Shown here: positions 1 through 7,835 of the stretch, in pieces
Layout: each line of letters begins with the position of its first letter
Position numbering within the stretch: position 1 is the first letter of the stretch
Assembly (NCBI GenBank): GCA_019670725.1
Contig: AP024629.1
Location: 2,728,001 to 2,792,000, forward strand
DNA: 64,000 nt
Reading direction: 5' to 3'
From: Alphaproteobacteria bacterium SO-S41
Lineage (GTDB): Bacteria > Pseudomonadota > Alphaproteobacteria > Micropepsales > Micropepsaceae
Notes under the pieces: model-generated
What the model was told of the DNA's origin: nothing
Seen by the model: the letters and a program-made list of their open reading frames with translations, nothing else
Databases searched by the model: none
Program-made: the position numbers and the translations under genes

Positions 1-182
1 ATGACGGGTCGGTGGACGAGCCCGACGAGGGGTCGAACGAGGTCGACACCGACGGCGACGGCACGCCGGACGAGGCTGACGCCGACGACGACAATGACGG
101 CCAGGCCGACGAGGTCGACACCGACGACACCAATGACGGCGAACCCGACGGCGGCGGCGATGACGGTGGCGGGGAAGAGTAG
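1..182 (+). CDS. C-terminal tail of an Asp-rich calcium-binding repeat protein (5' end outside window)
   Basis: The frame that ends at the TAG at 180-182 is open from the window edge. It encodes about 59 residues rich in Asp, Gly, Asn and Glu. The stretch DTDGDGTPDEADADDDNDG, and then DTDDTNDGEPD, resembles thrombospondin type 3 or dockerin-like loops, in which aspartates bind calcium. The tail ends in a Gly/Asp/Glu run. Such tails are typical of secreted or surface proteins, but the main domain lies upstream of the window, so the function is unknown. A longer-looking frame on the same strand (Arg/Thr/Pro-rich) is a shadow of this one. A 20-bp hairpin follows 20 bp after the stop. Confidence 0.6.
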   Translation, partial: DGSVDEPDEGSNEVDTDGDGTPDEADADDDNDGQADEVDTDDTNDGEPDGGGDDGGGEE

Positions 183-196
183 TCTCCCTAACTCAC

Positions 197-325
197 CGTC
201 ATCCCGGCTCTCCCCCTCGGGTTTAACCCGAGGGGGAGAGCCGGGACCCAGGTGACTGGGCATAGTGCTTGTGGCCCCTGGGTCCCGGGTCTCGGACGCC
301 TGCGGCGGCCTCGCCCGGGATGACG
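197..325. repeat. Dispersed palindromic repeat, family 1, copy 1
   Basis: The element is bounded by inverted ends CGTCATCCCGG and CCGGGATGACG. Copies at 42896-43010 and 58052-58166 share the core 'GGTGACTGGG...CTGGGTCCCGGGTCTCGGACGCC...CGGCGGCCTCGCCCGGGATGACG'. This copy is longer because its 5' arm holds a perfect stem of about 20 bp (202-221 with 227-246, loop TTTAA). That stem could also terminate the upstream gene. It has no coding capacity and is a REP- or MITE-like intergenic repeat. Confidence 0.8.
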
Positions 326-346
326 ATGGAATGCGCAGCAGAGGCC

Positions 347-553
347 CTACCCGCCCCCGATGAACCGCACGATCTCGAAGCGGTCGCCGTCGACCACGGC
401 GACGGCTTCGTAGGTCGAGCGGGGGACGATCTCGAGATTGCGCTCGACGGCGACCTTGCCGCGGGTCAGACCGAGCAGGACCAGCAGGTCCGCCACGGTC
501 AGCGGCCCCTCGACCCCGCGCGGTTCGCCGTTGATGGTTACCTCGATCGTCAC
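347..553 (-). CDS. thiS: Sulfur carrier protein ThiS
   Basis: A small ubiquitin-like protein that carries sulfur as a C-terminal thiocarboxylate for thiazole formation in thiamine biosynthesis. The sequence runs [11 protein letters not shown]...[12 protein letters not shown]...[35 protein letters not shown] and ends in the required Gly-Gly. An ATG further upstream (613) would add 20 residues that are unlike the family. A GTG at 551-553, with AGGGTGA just upstream, gives 68 residues, the normal ThiS length, so that start is used. No thiG, thiF or thiO is adjacent on this side. MoaD-like carriers have the same fold, but the NGEP and VERN motifs favour ThiS. Confidence 0.85.
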   Translation of the reverse strand: MTIEVTINGEPRGVEGPLTVADLLVLLGLTRGKVAVERNLEIVPRSTYEAVAVVDGDRFEIVRFIGGG

Positions 554-642
554 ATCGTCACCCTGACCCACGCTTTGCGCCCGGGTGGGGGACAGGTATA
601 ACCCCCTCCCCAACAGATGCGCCGATCCGGCGCCCGGAGCCC

Positions 643-1098
643 ATGGCGAAACCGATCTACATTCTGAACGGGCCTAACCTCAACCTCCTGGGCGCCCGCG
701 AGCCGGAAATCTACGGTTCGCAGACCCTGGCGGATATCGAGAAGCTGTCGGCCACGCGGGCACAGGCGGGCGGTTTTTCCGCGGTTTTCCGCCAGACCAA
801 CCGCGAAGGCGAGCTGGTCGAGTGGATCCACGAAGCCCGCGAAAAGGGTTCGGCCGTGGTCATCAACGCCGCCGCCTACACCCACACCTCGGTCGCCCTT
901 CACGATGCCCTGAAGGCGGTTGACCTGCCGGTTATCGAGGTTCATCTGTCGAACATTCACCGGCGGGAATCCTTCCGCCATCATTCCTTCATCTCGGCCG
1001 CTGCGGACGGGGTGATCGTGGGTCTGGGCGCTCATGGCTACGAGCTCGCCGTGGACGCCGCCATCGCCCTCGCCAAGAGCCGGACAAAAGCCCCATAA
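643..1098 (+). CDS. aroQ: Type II 3-dehydroquinate dehydratase
   Basis: Converts 3-dehydroquinate to 3-dehydroshikimate in the shikimate pathway. Type II signatures are clear in the 151 residues: [19 protein letters not shown] near the N-terminus, [16 protein letters not shown] in the middle, and [18 protein letters not shown] with the catalytic His region. Length matches the dodecameric type II enzyme. It lies immediately before accB and accC on the same strand, an arrangement common in Alphaproteobacteria. It is divergent from thiS, with about 90 bp between the two starts. Confidence 0.96.
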   Translation: MAKPIYILNGPNLNLLGAREPEIYGSQTLADIEKLSATRAQAGGFSAVFRQTNREGELVEWIHEAREKGSAVVINAAAYTHTSVALHDALKAVDLPVIEVHLSNIHRRESFRHHSFISAAADGVIVGLGAHGYELAVDAAIALAKSRTKAP

Positions 1099-1104
1099 CG
1101 ACGC

Positions 1105-1653
1105 ATGACGACTCCCAAGAAGACATCGATCGTTCTCCCGCCGCGCATGAAACTTCCCGTGAAAACCTCTGACGCCGGTTCCGCCGAGGGCGACATCGCC
1201 TTCGTCACCACCCTTGCCCACCTGCTTGAGCAGGCCAACGTGACCGAGATCGAGGTCGAGCGCGCCGGGCTGAAGGTCCGCGTCTCGCGCGCCTCCGCCG
1301 CCGCGCCGCAGGTGGTTTATGCCCCCGCGCCTTCGGCCGCGCCGGCCGCTGCCGCGCCTGTCGCCGCAGCCCCTGCCGCCAAGCCTGCGGCCCCCGCCGA
1401 GACCGACTGGGCGAAGCACCCCGGCGCCGTGACCTCGCCGATGGTCGGCACCGCCTATCTTTCGCCCAAGCCCGGCGATCCGGCCTTCGTCCAGGTCGGC
1501 GACACCGTCAAGGAGGATCAGACCCTCCTCATCGTCGAAGCGATGAAGACGATGAATCCGATCCCCTCGCCGAAGGCCGGCCGCATCACGCAGATCTTCG
1601 TGGTCGACGCCCGTCCCGTCGAGTACGGCGAAGTCCTCATGATCATCGAGTAG
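1105..1653 (+). CDS. accB: Acetyl-CoA carboxylase biotin carboxyl carrier protein
   Basis: Carries the carboxybiotin group between AccC and the carboxyltransferase in the first step of fatty acid synthesis. The 182 residues show an N-terminal helical segment (VTTLAHLLEQANVTEIEVERAGLKVRV), a flexible Ala/Pro linker (about residues 67-97) and a C-terminal biotinyl domain with EAMKTMN, where Lys is biotinylated. It starts 6 bp after aroQ and ends 13 bp before accC, so co-transcription is very likely. An in-frame ATG at 1147 is an alternative start, and neither has a strong ribosome-binding site. Confidence 0.95.
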   Translation: MTTPKKTSIVLPPRMKLPVKTSDAGSAEGDIAFVTTLAHLLEQANVTEIEVERAGLKVRVSRASAAAPQVVYAPAPSAAPAAAAPVAAAPAAKPAAPAETDWAKHPGAVTSPMVGTAYLSPKPGDPAFVQVGDTVKEDQTLLIVEAMKTMNPIPSPKAGRITQIFVVDARPVEYGEVLMIIE

Positions 1654-1666
1654 GGGGAAGACCCCG

Positions 1667-3013
1667 ATGTTCGACAAGGTTCTGATCGCCAATCGCGGCG
1701 AGATCGCCATGCGCGTCGTGCGCGCCTGCCGCGAGATGGGCATCAAGACGGTCGCGGTGCACTCCACCGCCGACGCCAATGCGATGCATGTCCGCATGGC
1801 CGACGAAAGCGTCTGCATCGGCCCGCCCGCCGCGAAGGACAGTTACAACAACATCCCCGCGCTGATCGCCGCCTGCGAGATCACCAACGCGAACGCGATC
1901 CATCCCGGCTACGGCTTCCTCAGCGAGAACGCCCGCTTCGCCGAGATCGTCACCGCCCACAACATCACCTTCATCGGCCCGACCGCGGAACACATCCGCA
2001 TCATGGGCGACAAGGTCGAAGCCAAGCGCACCGCCAAGATGCTCGGCATCCCCGTCGTCCCCGGCTCCGACGGCGCGGTGCTGGAGGCCGATGCGATCGC
2101 GGTCGCGGCCGAGATCGGCTACCCCGTGCTCATCAAGGCGGCCTCCGGTGGCGGCGGGCGCGGCATGAAGGTCGTGCAGCACGAGGGCGAACTGCTCTCG
2201 CAGCTCAGCCTCGCCAAGAACGAGGCGAAGTCGGCCTTCGGCGACGACACCGTCTATATGGAGAAATACCTCTCCACCCCGCGTCATATCGAAGTGCAGG
2301 TGCTCTGCGACATGCACGGCACCGCGCTGCATCTGGGCGAGCGCGACTGCTCGCTGCAGCGCCGCCACCAGAAGGTGCTGGAGGAAGCGACCTCCCCCGC
2401 CCTCAACGAAAGCCAGCGTAGCGAGATCGGCACGATCGTCGCCAACGCCATGCTGAAGCTCGGCTATATTGGCGTCGGCACGGTCGAGTTTCTCTACGAG
2501 AACGGCGAGTTCTATTTCATCGAAATGAACACCCGCCTCCAGGTCGAGCACCCGATCACCGAGATGATCACCGGGCTCGACCTCGTGCGCGAACAGATCC
2601 GCGTCGCCAACGGCGCGCCGCTGGGCCTGACCCAGGCGGACATCGAGTTCCGCGGCCACGCCATCGAATGCCGCGTGAACGCCGAGAACGCGGTGACCTT
2701 CAAGCCCTCGCCCGGCCTCATCCGCAACTGGCACGTGCCCGGCGGCCTCGGCGTCCGCGTCGATAGCGCGGCCTATGCCGGCTATTCGATCCCGCCCTAT
2801 TACGACAGCCTGATCGGCAAGCTCATCGTCCACGGCCGCAACCGCACCGAATGCCTGATGCGCCTGCGCCGCTCGCTCGACGAGTTCGTAGTGGACGGCG
2901 TCGACACCACCATCCCGCTCTTCCAGCGCCTTATGCTCGAGCCCGACTTCCAGAACGGCGACTACCACATCCACTGGCTGGAAGAGTTCCTGGCGCGGAC
3001 GGCGCCGGCCTAG
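1667..3013 (+). CDS. accC: Acetyl-CoA carboxylase biotin carboxylase subunit
   Basis: ATP-dependent carboxylation of biotin on AccB. The 448 residues match the usual AccC length. Seen in order: the N-terminal biotin carboxylase domain (KVLIANRGEIAMRV), the ATP-grasp glycine loop (KAASGGGGRGMKVV), the metal and catalytic segment FIEMNTRLQVEHPITE, and a C-terminal biotin carboxylase domain (ECRVNAENAVTFKPSPG). The start is preceded by GGGGGAAGA. The gene follows accB directly and ends the aroQ-accB-accC unit; the next gene starts 86 bp downstream. Confidence 0.97.
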   Translation: MFDKVLIANRGEIAMRVVRACREMGIKTVAVHSTADANAMHVRMADESVCIGPPAAKDSYNNIPALIAACEITNANAIHPGYGFLSENARFAEIVTAHNITFIGPTAEHIRIMGDKVEAKRTAKMLGIPVVPGSDGAVLEADAIAVAAEIGYPVLIKAASGGGGRGMKVVQHEGELLSQLSLAKNEAKSAFGDDTVYMEKYLSTPRHIEVQVLCDMHGTALHLGERDCSLQRRHQKVLEEATSPALNESQRSEIGTIVANAMLKLGYIGVGTVEFLYENGEFYFIEMNTRLQVEHPITEMITGLDLVREQIRVANGAPLGLTQADIEFRGHAIECRVNAENAVTFKPSPGLIRNWHVPGGLGVRVDSAAYAGYSIPPYYDSLIGKLIVHGRNRTECLMRLRRSLDEFVVDGVDTTIPLFQRLMLEPDFQNGDYHIHWLEEFLARTAPA

Positions 3014-3099
3014 CCTGCCGCGCCGCTTGGTCGCAGGCGCGGGACGTGGAGATCGCCACCCTGCCGCCTTAGCCTTGCCGTTCAACGAACGGTAAAGGC

Positions 3100-3921
3100 A
3101 TGCGCAGAAATCTCGGCTCCCGCGATCAGTGCCCGGCCATCGATGAACTCGCCAGCGCGATCGAGAGCGTGTTTCCCAACATCACGCTGCTGACGACCAA
3201 CAATGTATCGCCCGCGACGCGCCACACGGTTGGTCTCGCCATCGACATCATGCTGAACGTCACCACGGCGCGCGAGCGCAGCCTGGCGCATTCGATGATC
3301 GACATTTTCGTCAGCCGCCACGCCGCGATGCTGTGGTCCGACCTGATCTATTCAGACTATGACGGCCACGCCATCAGCTACTTCCACGTTCCGGCGCGCG
3401 CCGGCTATGGCGGGCCGCGGGGCATGCTGCGGCGCAATCCCTATACCGCCGACACGCGGCATGGCGATCACATCCATCTCGACTATGTCGACTGGTCGCT
3501 GAAGACCACCGGCACGGAGTTCCAGCGGAACCCCTATCTGTGGTCGGACGCGGCGCGCACCACCGGCTTCCGCGACACGCTGATCGCCGATTTTCGCCGC
3601 CTCACCGGCATCGCCCCTGCGCCACAGGCGCCGCTCCCGACCTGGATCCACGGTTGGTGGCAGGTCACCTGGCGCGGCGACTCCTACTATTACTTCTTCG
3701 AGCCGAACGGCACGGCCGGCTATACCCACACGCGCCCGTCGAACCCTGCGCAGTCGCTGCGCTGGCCTCAGGACACCGGCGGCGCGTGGGCGATCGGCGA
3801 TGGCAGCGTGCGCGTGCAGTGGAACGCCACGGGGTCCGTGGAAACATTCCAGCGCGGCAACGGCTCGTTCCTCACCGGTGCCTGGAACGACCGCGAACGG
3901 CTAACCGCCACGCGGTTCTAG
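3100..3921 (+). CDS. LAS-type (M15-like) metallopeptidase-fold protein with a C-terminal Trp-rich beta domain
   Basis: About 273 residues. The segment T-R-H42-T-V-G-L-A-I-D49 matches the LAS peptidase pattern SxHxxGxAxD, and G-D-H124-I-H126 supplies the paired HxH zinc ligands. This suggests a D-Ala-D-Ala-type peptidoglycan peptidase or a related zinc fold. Residues from about 180 on (WIHGWWQVTWRGDSYYYFFEPNGTAGYTHTRP...) form a separate aromatic beta-rich module of about 85 residues. No signal peptide is visible, which is odd for a cell-wall enzyme. AAAGG lies 6-7 bp upstream of the ATG. The gene and its two followers separate accC from aat, genes that are often close. The family call is motif-based; the substrate is unknown. 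Confidence 0.6.
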   Translation: MRRNLGSRDQCPAIDELASAIESVFPNITLLTTNNVSPATRHTVGLAIDIMLNVTTARERSLAHSMIDIFVSRHAAMLWSDLIYSDYDGHAISYFHVPARAGYGGPRGMLRRNPYTADTRHGDHIHLDYVDWSLKTTGTEFQRNPYLWSDAARTTGFRDTLIADFRRLTGIAPAPQAPLPTWIHGWWQVTWRGDSYYYFFEPNGTAGYTHTRPSNPAQSLRWPQDTGGAWAIGDGSVRVQWNATGSVETFQRGNGSFLTGAWNDRERLTATRF

Positions 3922-3925
3922 CGCG

Positions 3926-4687
3926 TCAGCGGTTCGCCCCGTCGATCGTCAGCACCGTGCCGGTAGTGTAGCCGGACTTCGGCGACGCCAGGAACGCCGC
4001 CGCGGCCGCGATCTCCTCCGGCTTCGCGGCACGGCCATAGGACATGGCCGTGGTCAATTCCGCCCAGCGGCTCTCGTCGCCGAACTGCTTGCGGGCGGCA
4101 TCCTTCAGTTTGCCGATCATGCGGTCTGTGTGCACCGGCCCCGGATTGATCGCGACGACGCGCATCCCGTCGCGCACCGCCTGGACGCCCAGCGCCTTGG
4201 TGAAGGCCATCAGCGCGGCATTGCCCGCGGCGCCCGCGATATAGCCGGGATCGAAGCGCTCGCCCGCCGCGCCGATGATGTTGACGATCACCCCGCGCCG
4301 CGGCTGCAGCTTGGTGTAGAGAGCGCGGCAGAGCCCGATATAGCCGAACACTTTGAGGTCCCACGCGGCGCGCCAGCGCTCGTTGTCGATCTCCTTCAGC
4401 GCGCCGGAGGGAATGGCGCCGGCATTGTTGATGAGGATGTCGAGTCCCTCGATCGACGCCGCCACCCGCTCCACCTCGCTCTGCTGCGAGAGGTCCGCGT
4501 TCTTCTCCGACACCCGCACCTGATAGCGGTTGCGGATCTCCTGCGCGCTTACCGCCAGCGTCCGCTCGTCGCGCGAGACGAGGATGAGATCGCAGCCCTC
4601 CTCCGCCAGCGTGTGCGCCACCGCCCGGCCGATCCCCTTGGACCCGCCGGTGATCAGCGCGGTCTTGCCCTTCAGTTCCAGGTCCAT
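3926..4687 (-). CDS. Short-chain dehydrogenase/reductase family protein with an altered catalytic triad
   Basis: A 253-residue Rossmann-fold SDR. TGGSKGIG (residues 13-20) binds the nucleotide, NNAG is at 87-90, and a C-terminal TTGTVLTIDGANR tail is typical. Tyr149 is kept, but the usual YxxxK Lys is Ala153 (Y-I-A-G-A), and the catalytic Ser region reads NIIGAAG, so Ser and Lys are both missing. It may bind NAD(P) without classical oxidoreduction or use a variant mechanism; the altered block is worth a family search. It is convergent with the LAS peptidase (4 bp between stops) and divergent from the flavin monooxygenase at 4852. Substrate unknown. Confidence 0.85.
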   Translation of the reverse strand: MDLELKGKTALITGGSKGIGRAVAHTLAEEGCDLILVSRDERTLAVSAQEIRNRYQVRVSEKNADLSQQSEVERVAASIEGLDILINNAGAIPSGALKEIDNERWRAAWDLKVFGYIGLCRALYTKLQPRRGVIVNIIGAAGERFDPGYIAGAAGNAALMAFTKALGVQAVRDGMRVVAINPGPVHTDRMIGKLKDAARKQFGDESRWAELTTAMSYGRAAKPEEIAAAAAFLASPKSGYTTGTVLTIDGANR

Positions 4688-4851
4688 CGCGGTGCTCCAT
4701 TCTTGTCCGCCAATGCTGGCATGTTTCGCCGGACGTGTCCGCCGACCCGATCCTCAACCCGCACTAAAGCGAGGCTTCAGCAGCGGCCCGTTGAATCGGT
4801 CCGCTTACGCCCTCACCTACGATGGATGCTTACAACGGCAGCGGGGCCGGC

Positions 4852-6177
4852 ATGACGCGACAGCTCAAACTCGGCGCCTTCATGCGCCCGATCAGCATCC
4901 ATACGGCGTCATGGCGCTATCCCGGCGGCACACCGGACGGCAATTTCAACTGGCCGCTGATCAAGCGCCTCGCGCAGACGCTGGAAGCCGGCAAGTTCGA
5001 CGCCTTCTTCATGGCCGACCATCTCGCCGTGCTCAACATGCCCATCGACGGGCTGAAGCGCAGCGCCACCGTCACCTCGTTCGACCCGCTGACCCTGCTG
5101 CCCGCGCTCGCGGCGGTGACGGAGGAGATCGGCCTCATCGCGACGGGCTCGACAACCTACAACGAGCCCTACCACATCGCCCGCAAGTTCGCCTCGCTCG
5201 ACCATATCAGCGGCGGCCGCGCCGGGTGGAATGTCGTGACGTCGGGCAACCCCACCGAGGCATGGAACTTCGGCCGCGAGGAACACTGGGAGCACGCCGT
5301 CCGCTATGCCCGCGCGCGCGAGTTCTTCGATGTCGTCACCGGCCTCTGGGACTCATGGGCCGACGATGCCTTCATCCGCGACGTCGAGAACGGCGTCTAT
5401 TTCGATCCCGCCAAGCTGCACGTCCTCGACCACAAGGGCGAGTTCCTGAAGGTGCGCGGCCCGCTCAACATCGCGCGTCCCATCCAGGGCTGGCCGGTCA
5501 TCGTCCAGGCCGGTGCATCGGACGCCGGCCGCCAGCTCGCCGCCGAAACAGCGGAGGTCATCTTCGGCGCCGCCTCCTCGCTCCGCGACGGCCGCGCCTT
5601 CTATGCCGACGTAAAGGGCCGCATGGACAAGCTCGGCCGCGACCGCGACGGGCTGAAAGTCCTGCCCGGCGCCTTCGTCGTGGTCGGTGACAGTGTCGAA
5701 GAGGCGCGCGACAAGCGGGCGGTGCTCGACAGCCTCGTCCACTATGACAGCGCGATCGCCTCGCTCTCCTCCCAGCTCGGCGCCGACGTCTCGCAGTTCG
5801 ACCCCGACGGCCCGCTGCCCGAGAACCTGCCCCCGACCAAGGGCAGCCAGTCCGGCCGTGACCGCCTGGTCGAAGCGGCGACGCGTAACAATTTCACCAT
5901 CCGACAACTCGCCCAGCGCGTCGGGGGCTTTGCCGGCCTCGCCTTTGTCGGCACGCCCGCGACCATCGCCGACGAAATGGAAGAATGGCTGGTCAACGAC
6001 GCCTGCGACGGCTTCAACGTCATGTTCCCCTACCTGCCGGGTGGGCTCGACGACTTCGTCCAGAAGGTCGTCCCCGAGCTCCAGCGCCGCGGCCTCTTCC
6101 GCCGCGAATACGAGGGCAAGACGCTGCGCGAGAAGCTGGGCCTGAAGCGGCCGGACAACCAGTTCTTTCGAGGCTGA
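4852..6177 (+). CDS. LLM-class flavin-dependent monooxygenase (NtaA/SnaA/DszA/SoxA family)
   Basis: About 441 residues of the bacterial luciferase-like TIM-barrel family; related enzymes use FMNH2 from a partner reductase to oxidise nitrilotriacetate, EDTA or dibenzothiophene sulfone. Diagnostic segments are FDAFFMADHLAVLNMP, TGSTTYNEPYHIARKFASLDHISGGRAGWNVVTS, GWPVIVQAGASDAGRQLAAETAEVIF and FVGTPATIADEMEEWL. The start at 4852 (MTRQLKLGAFM) is preferred because the family begins there and GCGGGG lies upstream; an in-frame ATG at 4822 adds ten residues. No flavin reductase is adjacent. The natural substrate cannot be inferred. Confidence 0.88.
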   Translation: MTRQLKLGAFMRPISIHTASWRYPGGTPDGNFNWPLIKRLAQTLEAGKFDAFFMADHLAVLNMPIDGLKRSATVTSFDPLTLLPALAAVTEEIGLIATGSTTYNEPYHIARKFASLDHISGGRAGWNVVTSGNPTEAWNFGREEHWEHAVRYARAREFFDVVTGLWDSWADDAFIRDVENGVYFDPAKLHVLDHKGEFLKVRGPLNIARPIQGWPVIVQAGASDAGRQLAAETAEVIFGAASSLRDGRAFYADVKGRMDKLGRDRDGLKVLPGAFVVVGDSVEEARDKRAVLDSLVHYDSAIASLSSQLGADVSQFDPDGPLPENLPPTKGSQSGRDRLVEAATRNNFTIRQLAQRVGGFAGLAFVGTPATIADEMEEWLVNDACDGFNVMFPYLPGGLDDFVQKVVPELQRRGLFRREYEGKTLREKLGLKRPDNQFFRG

Positions 6178-6210
6178 TGCGGTGCGGCGACGCCGCTCTG
6201 CTATAAGCGC

Positions 6211-6852
6211 ATGATGCCCGCGCTCGATGCCGAGACTTTGCTGAAGGCCTATTCCATCGGCGTCTTTCCGATGGCGATGTCGCGCGACGATCCGCAGCTC
6301 TATTGGTTTGATCCCGAAACGCGCGGCGTCATTCCGCTCGACACGTTCCACATCCCCAAGCGCCTCGCCCGTACGCTGCGCGCCGAGCCCTACCGCATCA
6401 CGGCGGACACGGCGTTCGAGCGCGTCATGCGCGCCTGCGCCGAGCCGCGCCCCGGCCATCCCGAAACCTGGATCAACGAGCAGATCGTCGACCTCTACAC
6501 CGATCTCCACGACCGCGGCCACGCGCACAGCATCGAGTGCTGGCAGGGTGAGACGCTGGTCGGCGGGCTCTACGGCGTGTCGCTCGGCGGCGCCTTCTTC
6601 GGCGAGAGCATGTTCAGCCGCGCGACAGATGCCAGCAAGATCGCGCTCTGCGCCCTCGTCGCCCTGCTGCGCGAAGGCGGTTACGTGCTGCTCGACACGC
6701 AATATCTGACGCCGCATCTGGCGCAGTTCGGGACGGTGGAGATTTCACGCAAGACGTACAAGGCGCGCCTCAAGGCGGCGCTCGACGTCGAGGCGACGTT
6801 TCACTCGCGCGCGGCGTCGTCGTTCTGGATGCTGTCGTCGATGCTGGGCTGA
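6211..6852 (+). CDS. aat: Leucyl/phenylalanyl-tRNA--protein transferase
   Basis: Adds Leu or Phe from tRNA to N-terminal Arg/Lys of proteins, marking them for ClpAP (N-degron pathway); cytoplasmic. The 213 residues contain the family blocks AYSIGVFPMA, YWFDPETRGVIPLD, WINEQIVDLYTDLHDRGHAHSIECW, LVGGLYGVSLGGAFFGESMFSRATDASKIAL and LLDTQYLTPHLAQFGTVEISRKTY. The start may be 6211 or the adjacent ATG at 6214. The 3' end overlaps the convergent DUF2155 gene by 52 bp, so both C-termini are encoded on opposite strands of one segment. Confidence 0.96.
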   Translation: MMPALDAETLLKAYSIGVFPMAMSRDDPQLYWFDPETRGVIPLDTFHIPKRLARTLRAEPYRITADTAFERVMRACAEPRPGHPETWINEQIVDLYTDLHDRGHAHSIECWQGETLVGGLYGVSLGGAFFGESMFSRATDASKIALCALVALLREGGYVLLDTQYLTPHLAQFGTVEISRKTYKARLKAALDVEATFHSRAASSFWMLSSMLG

Positions 6853-7400
6853 TCGACCGGCACTTCCTCGGTGTCCGAGACGACCGAGGACGGCGCGCCG
6901 GGGTTCGAGGGATCGTCGACATGGCAACCGACCACCCAGACGTCATAGACGGGGTGCTCGAGCGCGTTGAGGCCAGGGCTGGAGGCGAACATCCAGCCGG
7001 AGAACAGGCGCTGCAGCCCCTCGCCCTGCGGCGTCGGCTCAGAGACCTCGACGAAGACCGAGGTCTCCGGCGTCTCTTCGGGCGGGCGCACATAACAGGT
7101 GCGCGGCGTGATCAGCAGTTTCTTGAAGCGCACGGTGACGCCGACCGGCGCGATGATCTTCACGGTGCGCGCGGTGATCTTGTCGAGCCCGCCCATGATG
7201 ACGGCGCGGCGCACGCCGGAGCCGTCCGGCACGGCGTCGTCATAGGTCGCGGGGCGGTCGAGCACGGTCGGCAGGCTCGCCAGCGTCACGGGCGTCGTCG
7301 CCTGCGCGTGGCCCTGCGGCTGGACCTGGGCATCCTCAGCCAGCACGGCCCCGGTGACGGCGACGGCGACAAGGGCAACGGGGGCGAAGCGGCGGATCAT
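6801..7400 (-). CDS. DUF2155 domain-containing exported protein
   Basis: 199 residues with a hydrophobic N-terminal signal-like segment (RRFAPVALVAVAVTGAVLA). The DUF2155 core is obvious: GGLDKITARTVKIIAPVGVTVRFKKLLITPRTCYVRPPEETPETSVFVEV...LFSGWMFASSPGLNALEHPVYDVWVVGC. The domain is found mainly in Alphaproteobacteria next to the NDUFA12 homologue, as here, and its function is not established. The acidic C-terminal tail (SSVVSDTEEVPVDQPSIDDSIQNDD) lies in the 52-bp overlap with the convergent aat gene. Probably periplasmic or membrane-anchored. Confidence 0.9.
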   Translation of the reverse strand: MIRRFAPVALVAVAVTGAVLAEDAQVQPQGHAQATTPVTLASLPTVLDRPATYDDAVPDGSGVRRAVIMGGLDKITARTVKIIAPVGVTVRFKKLLITPRTCYVRPPEETPETSVFVEVSEPTPQGEGLQRLFSGWMFASSPGLNALEHPVYDVWVVGCHVDDPSNPGAPSSVVSDTEEVPVDQPSIDDSIQNDDAARE

Positions 7401-7451
7401 GATGCGATCACTTAAAGTACGGGAATGCGGCGATAAGCGGGCGGCGGCCGC

Positions 7452-7835
7452 TCAGTCCGGCGTCCAGGCCTCGTAGTCGCCGGTCGCCTTGGGCCGCTGG
7501 CCTTCGGCATAGAGGCTGCCCTTCGGCCGATAGGCATAGGGCGTGCCGGTCATGTTCGGGATATGCGGGCGCTCCCATGATTTGGCGACCGTGGGGTCCT
7601 CGGTCGGCGGGTTTTCGCCCGTGTGGTGCAACCAGTGATGCCACTCCGGCGGTACGCGCGAGGGTTCAGCGAGGCCCTTGTAGACCACCCAGCGGCGCTG
7701 TTTGGCCGCCTTGTCGCGGTAGTAGCGGTTGCCCTGGCTGTCCTCGCCGACGAAGACGCCGCTCGCCCACGTCGTGAAGTAGGTCCCGGCGGTCGCGCCG
7801 TTCCACCAGGTAAAAATGCTGCTGACGAGGCCCAT
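7452..7835 (-). CDS. NDUFA12-family accessory protein of NADH:ubiquinone oxidoreductase
   Basis: A homologue of the mitochondrial complex I supernumerary subunit NDUFA12 (B17.2), found in alphaproteobacterial complex I. Typical segments are TWWNGATAGTYFTTWASGVFVGEDSQGNRYYRDK, RRWVVYKGLAEPSRVPPEWHHWLHHT and a C-terminal HIPNMTGTPYAYRPKGSL. The start at 7835 (MGLVSSIFTWW, 127 residues) fits the family; a longer frame to 7889 adds 18 unlikely residues. It is followed by the DUF2155 gene on the same strand. The main nuo operon is not in the window. Confidence 0.93.
   Translation of the reverse strand: MGLVSSIFTWWNGATAGTYFTTWASGVFVGEDSQGNRYYRDKAAKQRRWVVYKGLAEPSRVPPEWHHWLHHTGENPPTEDPTVAKSWERPHIPNMTGTPYAYRPKGSLYAEGQRPKATGDYEAWTPD

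Noticed and set aside
3540-3971. Alternative-frame open frame inside the peptidase gene
   Set aside because: Arg/His/Leu-rich shadow without motifs.
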